Shown here in pieces: positions 1 through 12,400 of a stretch of 64,000 nucleotides of DNA. The position numbers and the translations under genes are program-made. Location: positions 2,731,001 through 2,795,000 of the forward strand of contig JACVVK020000013.1 of NCBI GenBank assembly GCA_018292915.2, read 5' to 3'. The number at the start of each line of letters is the position of its first letter. Positions within the stretch are counted from its first letter, which is position 1. The notes below the pieces were generated by a model, which made no database searches, was not told where the DNA came from, and saw nothing but the letters and a program-made list of their open reading frames with translations. The DNA is from Batillaria attramentaria. Its lineage: Eukaryota > Mollusca > Gastropoda > Batillariidae.

Positions 1-40
1 AGGACGTTACACCTCTAAACACCCACCCTACCCACCCAAC
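1..40 (+). mobile_element. tRNA-derived SINE, 3' end only
   Basis: It begins at AGGACGTTA, the conserved sequence just before the tail, and ends in CACCCACCC-type repeats. The rest of the copy lies outside the window. Confidence 0.75.
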
Positions 41-956
41 AAAAACAGCAATGAAATGACACGAGAATAAACAATAATCTTGGGAGGGAACAGTTGCCTG
101 AATCCCCTATACCGCGGAAATGATGCAAAGAAAACCATTTAATTCATCGCCTGGAGACTAAATTACTGTGACAAGTTTTCCCTCTCTGCCTTTTCAACTA
201 ACAAGACGAAGATAGCGAGTGAATCCTATTTTCTTTTCCCATTCGGAAAAGTAAGTGAAGGACCAGAAGACAAATGTTCAATGCCAGACGTCTACATAAC
301 CGAAGATTCTTTTTCCGGCCCCTGAGTGACATTTTCGTTTAAAACCTACTCATCTGACACCGAATAGCACGTGCGGTGGACGACAGTTCACCTCCCTGGT
401 CCGCACACAGCTATTTCCTTTTCTCTCGGAGCAGATGATGGGGATGTCAATGGCCGGTTCAGAACCTGCAAGTGAAACTGGAATCATATCGGGCTGGGAT
501 CAGCGACTTTGCGGTACCCTAGGGGCAGCGGGAGCCCCCTAATCTACACCTTCTGCAAACCCCTGTCATCACAGCCTCTGGGAGGCAGTCGCGGCCCCTA
601 AATCTTCCTTTTCACTCCCTCACCCCGGCGTACAAAGACCGATTTCTGCTGGCTGGAATGTCAATGGAAATTACCCGTCTTTTTAAGCTCTGCTACCCTT
701 TGGTGGAATTACCCCTGCTTTTGAACTCCTCTATGCTGCGACCATCCCACCAGGGTCCGCCCACTTTTTTTGACGCGGGACCAGACTCAGTTTGGAACAG
801 ATTGCTGGAACGTGTGCGGCAGAAGTGCCGTCAGCCATTTCAGTCGCTACACAATGTTTCTTTCTTGTTATTCTAACTTTTCTTCCAGTACTTTTCAACA
901 TGTCTTGAACGTGTCACAGATTGGTGAACAGTATGGTAGTGATATCGACCGAGAAG

Positions 957-958
<2 letters not shown>

Positions 959-1006
<48 letters not shown>
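959..1006. repeat. (AATC)12 tetranucleotide array
   Basis: Perfect array. On the minus strand it reads (TGAT)n. Degenerate TCAA/TCAG repeats continue to about 1140. Confidence 0.97.
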
Positions 1007-1007
<1 letters not shown>

Positions 1008-1788
1008 AACAGCCATTCAGTCAATCAGTCAACCAATACAACAATCCCTCAACTAACCCGGCGGTCGATCTATCCATCTAGCAAACCGTCAGTCAGCATC
1101 GAGTCAGTCAATCAGTTAGTCAGTCAGTCAATTCATCAGCCAAACTTACAACTCTGTCGGGTGGGATATTCCATACAACCGAATGATCACAGACCACTTT
1201 TCCGCAACTACTGTAGACTTTTTCCCTTCACTCCTTCTCGGAGACGAGTCTGTGGCCACGGTACTGCCACGGTCAGCGAGCGGTAACCGCGACAGAACCG
1301 GATGCAGATCACGAAAACCGCCCTGTCTGCCGGACCCTCGATTTGCCCGACTACTCGAAGGAAGAAGAAGAGAGAAGACGCATTGCCTGAAAGACTGTCT
1401 AATGACAGGGTAATTTTTCATTTTGTCCCTGCCCTCCCCCTCCTGTCTGGAAGTGACCACAGGTCGGTTAGGTCACTGAGCTGCCCAGTTGACCCTCTCC
1501 GGACAATGAGGAACCTTGACAAAAGAAGACAGAAGAGGAGGACGTCGTGACTGGGGGTGACGGGGTAGGGGGTGGGAAGCGACGCTGTGGAGAGGACAAA
1601 ATGACCGGACAACTGGACACTGGCCACTTTGTCGGACACTGGGCTGGTTTCGCCACGGCTTTGACCTGACTTCAGGCTACTTGCGGGCTCTGGCTGTTTT
1701 GAGGGGAAACTTGACCAGAAAATTGTAGGACGTGTATCACTTAAAAGTATCCAGCTTTCGGACTAAAAAAAAAAAATCATTTATATAT

Positions 1789-1877
1789 GTATTTTAAATT
1801 AATTGTTTGTTTATTTGTTTATTTATTCATTTATTATTTATTTTATTCATTCGTTTATTTTTTCGTTTATTCATTTC
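1789..1877. repeat. TTTA/TTTG/TTCA low-complexity tract
   Basis: Imperfect T-rich tetranucleotide repeats, followed by T12-C-G18 at 1922-1952. Confidence 0.9.
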
Positions 1878-1921
1878 TTGGCGCCTTTTTTTCTGTTACA
1901 TCAGCGTCCATCTTCTTAAGG

Positions 1922-1952
1922 TTTTTTTTTTTTCGGGGGGGGGGGGGGGGGG
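1922..1952. repeat. T12-C-G18 homopolymer pair
   Basis: Adjacent T and G runs (C and A runs on the minus strand). Confidence 0.95.
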
Positions 1953-3339
1953 TCCCGACGCTTCGTTCGTTCACTGGGTCGTGTTTTTTCAAGACAACAG
2001 AAGATATCCTCTTTCGCATCCAGTCACCCCCGACGTAAATGTTTTTTAATAAATCTTTCCATTCATTAGAAGGGCCTTGGATTAGCTCAATATTTGGCAC
2101 CTGGGGCGAGACAAGAATGGAGCGCTCATCACAAAGTCTGAAAAAATAAATGCGATCTTCGGATGAGCGGGGCCCTTCCTCATTACAGGTGCTGGATGGT
2201 GTGTATTGTGGCCTCGTCTGTTTGTGGAAGGAAGCTTCCGCGGATCTTATCGCTTGTGATGGCCGCCAGGGGTGCATCACTCTCGTGGAACGGCCGCGAG
2301 CCATTTGTAGTGATGCCCCTTTGTATCACAGTGCGGCAGGCTTTTGGTATCGCATTGTCTCGACGGTAAACTTGCCGGTTTGGTTTGAAAACAGTGGAAG
2401 GAACTGGATAATTATACTTTATTTTTGGGTTCGTTTGTTTGAATTTGACATGCTTTCTTACAGAATTTTAACATTACATATTTAGGAAGGTGAAACATTT
2501 TGCTAGTGATTTAGTTTTGTTCTGAACATCAAATGATTGCATGTGTACTATAGAGCACTTGTTTTAATTTGGTAAGAGTAGCTGGCGTCGTGAAGTTTAG
2601 TTTGTGGTCCGAAAATGGCGCTGTGCCAAGAAAACTGTGAGTGGGGCGTGGGAAACAGGTTGAAACCACCAGTACCATACAGGTAAATTGTGGTTTTAGT
2701 CAAATGGTTTCTGGTTAAAAATAAAAAAAAAAAAATCATTTCCTTACACGGGTTTCGCCGGGGTACTTGCAATGGTTTTCAGGGAGCATTATTCTGGCCA
2801 TCCCATTTTCACCATCAAGCACCGCATCTTTTGGTTTCTCAGCACTACATCCACACACCAGCAACACCAGCACAGGCACACGGTCGCATCTTTACTTCTA
2901 GCGTAACTTTACGAAGCGGTGGAGTTGTCTGCCCGCCAATGTGATCGTCTCCCCTTGTTCCGCTCCTCTTGCCGGTGGGAAGCACCTGTGAAAATACTGG
3001 CGCAAGTATCGGCCCTGTATCTTTTCCTGCCATTTATAGCCTGTTGTCATAACGCCCGCCTCTTGCCCTCTCAGCTGGACCGACTGCCGAAGGGAAACAA
3101 TGGAGCCATTTTCTAAATAATTCTCCCATTTTGTCCGCTTACCCTTTTGTACCGCCCCCTAGCGGTGTAAGTTGTAACTGTGCCGGGCTCTGCTGCCTGC
3201 TTCTTTCCAGATGCTGCTGCTGGGGAGACGTTGCTCCATTTTTAGATTTTTTTTCTTACAGTTTGTTGTTTGTATTTCGACTTGAAATGTTTTTTTAATT
3301 TTGTGAACTATTTTTATGCTTGTCTGGCGCGTTGTTATC

Positions 3340-3407
3340 GCCCCCCCCCCCACCTTCCGCCCCCCCCCCTTCTGACCCCCCCCCCCCCCCGTTTTTTTTT
3401 TTTTTTT
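3340..3407. repeat. Poly-C tracts followed by poly-T
   Basis: Three C runs broken by short pyrimidine-rich spacers, then GT16. Confidence 0.95.
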
Positions 3408-4460
3408 GAAAATCTAGTTTGCTCTTTTTGTACTCGCATCGCCATGGGGAAATCAAATAATGAATTTTACTCGCAGAGAGACAGTATTTTTTCTCGAAAT
3501 AATTTTTTGACTGGCTTTTCATTTGTTTTCTTTCGCTAAAATACTTTTCAGATTGGTATACGTGTTTTGTCTAACTAGAACAAACCAGCAAAATTCTTCG
3601 CCAGACTCACGGGACTCTTTTCGTCAAAGCTGACTTTGTTTTAACTCTAAGAACGATACGTTTTTGTTTTTCCTTGAAAAATTCACTCGCGTTCACGCAG
3701 ACTTCCGTCGTCGGTATTGTGTTCGGAATTATTTTACAAACATCACCTCCGCCAGCGCTTCACTTCACTTACACCAGGCAGGAAACCGTAAGAAAACAGA
3801 GGTATGTTTTCAAGTGCCCGGGCAGAGTCTGCGGAGATCGAAAGCTGAGCTGCGTGGTAGCCAGATGTTCCGGCAGTGTATCAGGAGGAACAGTTGTTTT
3901 GTACAGGTGGAACACGTTAAAGGCCAGTAGATCCTGCTGTCTGTAGGTTGATTCTCCCGCTGCATGCCAGCGCTTCCCGACCTCGCAAAACACAACACTG
4001 GACACTTGTGATCTCCATTGTGCCAGACCCCAGTGTGTGTCTGTTGGAGGGAAAAAAAAACCCGGGTTCTCTCCCTTTTCTCCGCTCTCCTGGCTCTGTC
4101 GGCATCTGAGGCCCTTACGACAGAGAGCGTGTCTTGCACATCGCTGGCCAATCAAAGCATAACAAATAAAAGAGGCAAAGATGGATAGGTCGGACGGTGG
4201 ACGAGAGGAACAAACAAAAGAAAAAAGAAGAGAAAGGAGGGTAAAAAGAGGTGTAAGGGTGTGTGGAGGAAACGGTTGTGTGTGTGTACGTAGGGATGTG
4301 AGGGGGAGGGGTAGGTGCCCGGACGGTCTGAAACATGTCTGTCACGGGATAGGAGCTGCATAAACAAACGGAAGTTGATGGAGGATGTATCAAGTGGAAG
4401 CGACGTGTATAGGGGTGTTGCAATTTTCATTCAGGGCTAGCTCTTTCCCTCAGGACTGCA

Positions 4461-4490
4461 AAGCAAATTTGCATCGTAATGCATATTCCC
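4461..4490. promoter_or_regulatory. Candidate POU/octamer site pair
   Basis: GCAAATTTGC palindrome (4463-4472) overlaps the octamer ATTTGCAT (4467-4474), followed by TAATGCATAT. Motif evidence only. Confidence 0.3.
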
Positions 4491-5139
4491 TAAATTCTTG
4501 ACGGTTACCAGCCGTGTTTATATGTATATTTAAATTTGGATAATTGCGTGTTGTCATAAAGTGTTATATTACGATTTTACAAATTATTAATATTAGTATC
4601 GAATCTACAATTTGGATCCCTTTGTGGAAACGCCGAATATTGCTCGGATTCAAACTTTCCTGTTTTTTAGGCTTAATTTTGATTCGTACCAAACAAAAAG
4701 AATTACTAACAAACCACTGATCAGAAATCCAGTCATGCTTATTGCCTGTCATGTCAAACAAGCCACAAAATTAGGGAAGGGAGCCAGAAAAAGAAAGAAA
4801 AAAAAAAAACAGCAAATGATGCCGCGCTACTTCTCTTCGTAATGATGATGGCAGAAGCTAGCCCGGCTCCTTATCGTTTGACATTTCCACTAATTCCTGA
4901 CAGGACCGAAACCGTAGGAAAAAAAAGAAGAACAAGAAGAAAGTCCCCCGTGAACTGCCTTGAGAAGCAGCTCGCCCAAGAAATGGCAAAGGATCACTTC
5001 CAAGAGACGGGGACTGGGTCGGAGGGAAAAATTTCCTCGAAAACGTCTCATTCGTCCCAATCAATCGCTCTCATTAGAATCTGTTTTTACCTCATTGTTT
5101 GCCGAGAGAGACGGCGGCCAGCGGAGAATGCCAGATGAA

Positions 5140-5450
5140 AGCAGAAATTGGATGGAATTATTCTGGGCCTCGATGATTGACAGGCCATGCACAACAATAA
5201 CCCTGGCGGAGCGACTCGGGGGCTGGCCGGGTCTGCGGGATTAGATGCGGCCACTTCCATGTTTGCGCGCTAAATTAAAACGGCCTCTGGTGGGTAGGTA
5301 GTGCCCGGGGCTGGGTCCAACCCCGAGGTCTGACTCTTGGGCTTCCCGTAGCTTATTGGTAATCTGCAGGCTTGATTGGACCAAACAGCTCCAATCAATA
5401 GAGAGTTTGGTAGTTTAATTAGATTGCAGTCGTGGAGTATTACCAATTAT
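5140..5450. promoter_or_regulatory. Candidate enhancer with PBX-MEIS site
   Basis: TGATTGACAG (5174-5183) is the known composite site for PBX with MEIS or PREP. TTGATTGG (5372-5379) and CCAATCAA (5391-5398) form a perfect inverted repeat of PBX-type half-sites with an 11-bp loop. TTTAATTAGATTG (about 5415-5427) adds a homeodomain motif. The segment is free of microsatellites. Function is inferred. Confidence 0.4.
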
Positions 5451-6125
5451 ATTCCGGGACACCCCCCACCCTCACCCCCACCCCCACCCTCTCTCCCCCG
5501 CCTCTTCTTCCCCCCCAAAAAACCGTTGGTATCCCCCGGCTGTGGCACCAGACCAGGAAGAACGGGAGCCGGTCGCTGGCGTTCTCATGCTTTGGCTCAG
5601 CTCTACCGCTGCAGCGACATCGCTTCCCTTCTCCCGTCCCTCCTCCTCGATATTGTATGCGATTAGAAATGCAGGCTGTATTCTCTATAGATTGCAAATG
5701 CAACTCCCTTTTGTAGACTCCCGCCCAAGTCCAGCACAATACAACTCAACACTGACTGGCAACGCACATCGCCACACCGTTTTCAAGCCTTGTGTCGTCT
5801 GCCAGCTAGCCATCCTAGGCCCATTAGAGGGCGCGACCACTCTATTAGTTTTTTTGTCATTTATTTAGAAATTTCTGCCATATTTTGAGGCGGCATCATT
5901 TACCGGGGTATTGGCATTTTACACCGGCTTCGATTGGAGCTTAGCAACCAATAAGCAAGGGGCCGGTCGGTCAAGTGTCGGGCGGGGCGTAATGAAGGGG
6001 CCCAGGATCGATTCAGGCATGTTCCTTTCAAGATTTGGCCCCGAATTATTGCTTCTTTTCTCCCCATCAACGTCACGCGTCCAGCCCCTCCCCTATCCCT
6101 CCTCTCCCTCCCACCCACCACCCTC

Positions 6126-6152
6126 ACCACCACCACCACCACCACCACCACC
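6126..6152. repeat. (CAC)9 array
   Basis: Trinucleotide repeat at the end of a pyrimidine-rich CCCACC stretch. Confidence 0.95.
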
Positions 6153-6244
6153 GCTACCACTTTCGCAACATCAGGCTGCATGCATCGACAGGTGGTGAGA
6201 GAGGATGGTGGGTTGGGGCAGAAAGTTTGGGTTTAGTTGTTGGA

Positions 6245-6245
<1 letters not shown>

Positions 6246-6313
<68 letters not shown>

Positions 6314-6330
6314 GGGGGGGGGGAGGGGGG
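6246..6330. repeat. (GT)34 array plus G-rich tract
   Basis: GT to 6313, then a G run broken by one A. Confidence 0.97.
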
Positions 6331-6399
6331 TAAGAGGACGGGTAGCGGAGTTTTACTTCTAGAAGTCAAAAGTTCGATAAACTTCACTGCTGAGCAGCA

Positions 6400-6458
6400 A
6401 ATGTGGTGGAAAAGGACGTTAAACTCCCAGCCACCCACCCACCCACCCACCCACCCAC
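6400..6458 (+). mobile_element. tRNA-derived SINE, 3' fragment
   Basis: GTGGTGGAAAAGGACGTTAA followed by ACTCCCAG and an expanded (CCCA)n tail. The 5' part is missing. Confidence 0.8.
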
Positions 6459-6723
6459 TGCTGAGCAACAGTAGAGAAAAACTGTTAAACTTACCAGGTG
6501 TGTCAGTAGAAATACAGAGAAGGCACGGACCACGTGTGTAGTAGCTGTTCGTGTAGAACATAATTATTTGAGATGGTCTTCAGCGAGTTGCATTGTCAGT
6601 CGCTGACAAAGCTGAAGCACGAATCATGAAAACAGTTTTAAAAACGAATGAAAGGTAAAGTTTTTCACGAAAGATTCTATAATTCTGTTTCGAATTGTTT
6701 TGGTTTCGGAATCTCTTGAAGGA

Positions 6724-6786
6724 CCCCCCCCCCCCCCCCCCCCCCCCCCCCCACACACACACACATCTCCACCACCACCACCACCA
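6724..6786. repeat. C29 run, short CA array and (CAC)n
   Basis: C run to 6752, CA to 6765, CAC from about 6771. Confidence 0.96.
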
Positions 6787-7514
6787 AGCTCCTCCCCCAT
6801 CCAAACAGCGGCTGGAAGTGGTTGTAAACTTTTTTCTTTTTTTTTTGGGAGCATGGTTTTCATTAGGCCGGTCGTAATGAGACATAGCCGGACGGACACG
6901 TTGCAGCGACAAAAACGGTCATTGTATTCTGAAGTTCTGAAAAGCTTTAATGACCACGATCCGGTCATCATGTTTTCCCTTTTGTTCCTTTTCTCCCGTC
7001 GTTTACTATAAGTCACCTTGGTTGTAAGGCACCTTAATCAAATCCTCCATTGTCTGCAGTGCTTTTTTTTCGCCCGTTGTTCGTGTCCCAGCCGGCATTG
7101 TCGCGAAGAATGTCGTGAAAGGTGGCCGCTTCCAAGACTCATTCTCATCTCGCCAGCGCAACAAGGGAGCTGGGAAATTTGATTTTGCTGTCGTGCAGAT
7201 GAGTACCTCGTCTCTATAGGGTACCGTGATCGCCGCTAACAACCGCTTTCACCGAATACAGCAGATTTGATTTTCACTCGCAACTCATCAGGTTCGGTTT
7301 CTATGGGCCGACGACTGACACTCACCTAACTAGCACCTGTCAGGCCGAGCCGATCTTGTAATTGAAATGGATACCACCAGGCAGCTGAAAGTTAACACCG
7401 TCCTTCGCTGTCAGCGGCGAAATCCAGGTAGAATCACTCTGGAATGGTAAGGCAAGGTGTTGGTTGATTGATTCGATCTCTCAGGTTCTCTCCCCTTTTT
7501 ACCCCACCTGATTT

Positions 7515-7537
7515 TTTCTTTCTTTCTTTCTTTCTTT
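7515..7537. repeat. (TTTC)n array
   Basis: Five to six tetranucleotide units. Confidence 0.9.
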
Positions 7538-7734
7538 AATTTTTGTGTGGATGCACGGATGACATCTTTTTGTCCTTGACAGGAACAAAATCGACGTGTT
7601 CATCTCGTAGGAAGTTTTTTTTTTTTTTTTAAGTTATTTCTTTTATTTGTGAGAAAGTCGGTTCATTACAGGAGTGAAAGTCCGATGGTATACCAGTTCC
7701 ATCATCCATTTATCAGTAACACTGGAACTTGACA

Positions 7735-7761
7735 TTCTCTCTCTCTCTCTCTCTCTCTCCC

Positions 7762-7819
<58 letters not shown>

Positions 7820-7841
7820 TCTCTCTCTCTCTCTCTCTCTG
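7735..7841. repeat. Compound CT-GT-CT microsatellite
   Basis: CT 7735-7759, GT 7771-7818, CT 7819-7840. Nearly symmetrical layout. Confidence 0.97.
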
Positions 7842-9229
7842 CGCCCCCCCCCCCCTCCCCAAGTTGTCAATAAGGCACCGACCTACTATTTCCACTCTGT
7901 CTGCGCCTGTCCGTCTTACACTTCTTTAACTTCCAAACGCCGGTCAATGTGGCGTTGTGAGGCGAGGCGGGGGTTGAGGGCCGCTGCCAATATATTGACA
8001 TTTTGTTCTGGCCAAAAAGGCCGAGTCAGGGCCCATTATTGCATACCAACACAAACACCCAAACCCTCCTGTTCCTGGGACGAAATCATTTCGAGCAGCG
8101 TCTGAGCATCGGAAATCGTTGGACGCATTTCATTACGGCCACACCGGCGAACGCTTCGACTGGTTAATGAGTATATCGGTAGTGTGGAAATCAACGGCCT
8201 GCAGGAGTTCTTGACTAGGAGCCGTGCTGGACGGGATAATCAGCCATGGCGTTCGGTCTGAGAGTTAGCGGGGTTTTTTCCCTCCTCTCCTTGGAAACTG
8301 CCTTCTCTTGCTCGTTGTCCTCTGCAAAGAGCGGTGGCGCAATTAGCATGATTATCTGTTGATTCGACTTCCCTGCTCTGACTCACAGCGGTCGCCAGCC
8401 CATAGGAAAGTGGTGATTAGACAACAATGGCAGAGTTCGCGCCGGGTTACGGCCCCTAACGACCTTCTTCTGTCAAACCGTTTCCTCCGAAACCGTTACG
8501 TGTGAGGGATGACCAGTCCACCTCCTGTTGTTCGTGACTGAGGAGGAAAAAAAAAGTTTAATAGGTGCCATTGTTTTTTCTTCGGCTGCAAATTGTACTC
8601 AACATTTCCTGGAATGGCTTTCATGTTAGAAAGAAATTTAGTCTAATTCGCCAAAAAAGGTAGAGGGAAAGAAATGCAGAAGTGTAACAATAACAGCGTT
8701 TCAAAGCACAAGCGACTGTACAGCCTGGAACGTAATACAAAACTGCTTCATTCGCGTAATTACCGCCCTTGGCCGCGTGAAATGATTACGCCAAACTTTG
8801 CCCTCCCTTGAGACTGGAGGCCACGTGACGGGAAGCGCCTAAAACATGGCTGCTTATCTGCTGATCTACCATCATCGCTGACATCATCTGATATTCCATG
8901 CGCCTTGGCGGTGGATTAGTGTTAATCCTCACCCAGGGTGGCTGCCTCCCTCCAGGGGCGTTTGTTGTTGTTATCACATCATACGGGCAAATCCTTTGCC
9001 TTTCCCACCTCAGCGCAATCTTGCTTGGAAAATGGATACCGTCCCGTGTTTAAGTTTCCTGTTTTTTCTTCTTTTTTTTTCCCTTGCCTCCTGCTTCTTT
9101 ATCTTCAGTTGCGTACAAGCATTAGCTGTTATTAGCGTGTGTTGTGCTAGACGCATTCCTTTTCACGTTGCAGCTGGTTTAAATGCTTCACGTCGACTTG
9201 CCGTATAATTTAAGGAAAAGAGACCAGGA

Positions 9230-9242
9230 GAACACACACGCA

Positions 9243-9306
<64 letters not shown>

Positions 9307-9347
9307 ATGTCTACTACACTGTAGTTGATAATGAACTGGCACGCACG

Positions 9348-9398
<51 letters not shown>

Positions 9399-9422
9399 TC
9401 TACTAGTTGATAATGAACTGGC
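9230..9422. repeat. Duplicated CA-array unit
   Basis: There are two CA arrays (about 9230-9304 and 9341-9396), each with ACGC units at its left. Each is followed by TGTCTACTA and then TTGATAATGAACTGGC (9308-9340 and 9397-9422). The first spacer has an extra CACTGTA. One duplicated unit of roughly 90 bp. Confidence 0.88.
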
Positions 9423-12400
9423 AAATGCAGTTTTAGGGGCGGATGAAGTTTTAGGGCACTGGAAGGCATCTCAGGCAATGAAGATATATCAGAATCTCAG
9501 CGGTGACAAGTACCCTTTTTGTGGTTCTCACCTCCAGCAGTGAAGTTACCTCAGAATCTCAGTGACGTTGTTTTTCGCTGGATCCTCCAAAAAAAAAAAA
9601 ATGGAAGAGTTTATGACGTGCATGTTGACGCTCGGAATCGGGGTGGAGTGAACTGATCTGAAGGGAGGCAGTGTTCACACAGAAAAAGTATTTTGCATTA
9701 ATGAATTATGCATGGCCCTGGACGCGAAGCAGTATAGAACAATGCGGTGGCGTATGGATTTCTTACACGGGATTGTGCCAAGAGTGATTTCCGACACATG
9801 TCAAGGCGACAAGCTCTTCAGCGCTAGCGAGTCTGGGCTTAGAGAGCCGATACTCCCAGTGGGTGCTTCTCGGTCCTTTTGGATGAGAGGCAGCGTCTGT
9901 AAAGACCCCGCTAGCAAGCTCCTCCTAACGCCCCCAGCCCCCGGGATGGAGCCCCGGGGTGTGGGGGAAATGGCCTGCCAGGGCCATGCCCTGTCAACCC
10001 GTCCACAATGGCCTGGATAAGTGACTGGTATTACGCCTGTCACTTGCAGCATGCGCTCCTTCGTGCTCTGGCCTTTCTGCTCAGGAAATAACACACGGTG
10101 GTTCCTTGGGTCCTTCCTCTAGGCGCTCGTGCAACGTAGACTGTCACGCTGCGTTGGACTTTGTCAGTCTAATGCGTCAGTGATTCCCACAGATCTATTG
10201 CGTTTGTACAAAACAAGCGTCGGTTCTGGTGAACCGGGCTGAGCGATGTTTTGTTTGATGTACACGAACATTCACGTTTCGCCCCCCTGCTGTCACTGCA
10301 TTAATTTTTTTGTTTGTGGCGCCGGATTTTGCTGGCGTCACAGATCTGATGAAGTGTCTTGTCGTATCAGTTCTGCTTTACGGTTACTGAACCTCCGGTT
10401 GCACTTAGGTTGAAGAAGCAGCCGCCCTGCGTACTCCTTGTCCTTGTCTCGAATCTCGGCTGGGGCCAATATTTGTGCTGGCCTTTTCTCGTTGTCCCGT
10501 CTTTGATATCACCCATACGTGGTGGAAAAGGACGTTAAACTCCTAAACATCCACCCACCCACCCACCCTTGTCCTTGTCAGGAGCGTCAAACAGAGGCGT
10601 TTCTGGTGAACTGTCCTCTTGTATTAGTCTTCTGCCTCTCGGTAACAGGCTCGTTCCAATAGCAGCAAAGACTTGTTTCGGTCACCCTGTCCTCGTTGTT
10701 GTAATTTAGTAAGGGACGCCAAACAAAGGCATTTCTTTAGGGGACAACATCGCCATCCTTCTCCATCAAAACAGGCCCAGTGGTGTTGCTGATGCCTCAA
10801 AGATCTCGATTCAGCCTTTGCCTTTACAAATATTCACTGTGACGTTCGGATCAGGTGGCCGTTCACCCTGAACCTTTTACATCATCTTCATAACTCTTCG
10901 ATGCGGTTGACAAAGAGAAAGCCGACAAAGCTGTACGAGACAAGACAATGACTGGTGACAGACACACACACATTCTTTTTGTCGTTGGCGGTGGCTGTTG
11001 TGGGTGTGCGGTGGACGAAGCGGTTGAGGTTGGGTGGAGGATGGTGGAGGGGACGTCGTGATGGATGAATATTTAAACTGGGGTTGACAGGCAGACCTAG
11101 GCCGTGCCGGCAAAGGAAGTTAGCAACCGGCAGATAATGAATTTTATCTCGTGGCACCGTGCAGCCATTGAGCCTCGGGCTTGGAAAACGGTCTGAACCG
11201 CCGGTCACATTGTCTGGCGTCTTTTCTGAATGACCGTCCTTTGCTTTATTTATGAAACAGTGAAATGGTCGTTCGTTCTCAGTATACATGTATGTGATAT
11301 ACGTGTTTGTATTTTTCTGCAGTCTTACTCTTACCGTGTAGATACATTGGAACGAAAGTGTGTGTTGCAGCGTTCTTTGGGAGTCTTGCTCTGTCAGTCG
11401 TGTAGGTGTAATCGAATACGTGTGCTTGCTTCTTAGCTTTACATTACCATAAAAATTTGAATATCAGCGAGAGTGAACAAGCTGCATCAAAGAAGACCCC
11501 GTGTTCTCATAACTTTTTTGCCGTTGCTTTTATCAGCTGAGACTTGACGGATGACGTGTCTTCGTTGTTTGTCCAACCAAATTTGCTTTCGCATTTAGAG
11601 ACGACTGGAGCGCTGCAGCCGTCACGGTCCGCATCATGAAGTTCCTTCTCGGTTGTTTCCCCAACTCCCTTCCCGGTGTTTTGCACATATTCCAGGGATA
11701 TTGCTCGGGTTTGGGGAAACACTCGAGACGTCACTGGAAGAGTTCTTCGCCGTCTGTATCAAAGCCAGATCTCGACAGGCGGCGTGGAGCAAAGTGCATC
11801 TGGGTTGCGACCTCATGAACCGGACAATGGCAGGAAAGTCTCAGTGCCAGTCAAAGTTTCAGGGGCAAATATTTGGCGCGGTTCTTACCCTGACACCCGG
11901 CTCATTGGGCGCAGGTCGTGGTGGAGTTTGCCCCAGTCCTTACCCGTGTTGTTGCAATCGGGAGCGGCGCCCTGGCTGTCAGTCAGGCCGAGATGGAGAT
12001 GGGGCAAATTGCGTAAGACAGAGTCCCCTCCGCATTTAGGCCTCATTGTTTTGTGTGTTCTCCGCGACTAATGATGTGTATTCAGCGGCGGTCCAGGCCG
12101 TGCGAGAGGTGAAGAAGGGGGAGTGTAATTGACAGGTCTGTAAAACCCACCAGAAAACAAGTGGCAGGTTTATCAGATGAAAATGAAGTCGCAGATTGCG
12201 CGAGCAGGGTGGAAATAGCCACTAGTACTCCTCCAACATGACAGTTCTCGCCTTCGCTCCCCTGCAGCGCCATTGATTATTTGTTGTCAGGGGGCTGGTC
12301 GAGCCGCCACTCGCCCCAAAAACTACTTGCAGCCTTCTTCCCTCGGCCCTGGGCCCGCTATTGCAATTTCCTCTTAAGAAAATTAAGGAATCCCTCGAAT

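Larger units (their letters stand above)
41..5139. other. Mostly unique non-coding sequence
   Basis: Besides the repeats listed (959-1006, 1789-1952, 3340-3407) and the octamer site at 4461, I see no gene or known element. Confidence 0.6.
5451..9229. other. Microsatellite-rich non-coding sequence
   Basis: It holds the CAC, GT, poly-C and CT-GT-CT arrays and one SINE tail. 7841-9229 is unique, with TAAT- and GATTA-type motifs around 8770-8960, and shows no gene. Confidence 0.6.

Noticed and set aside
5161..5195. ATGATTGACAGG read as the MIDQ part of the missing MEIS exon
   Set aside because: The surrounding codons do not give FINARRRIVQP in any frame, and the match is explained better by the PBX-MEIS site.
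6035..6541. 168-codon open frame on the + strand
   Set aside because: Made of CAC, GT and CCCA repeats.
12126..12135. TAATTGACAG as a second PBX-MEIS composite
   Set aside because: One mismatch at a key PBX position, and expected by chance at this length. GGATTGACAG at 61088 was treated the same way.
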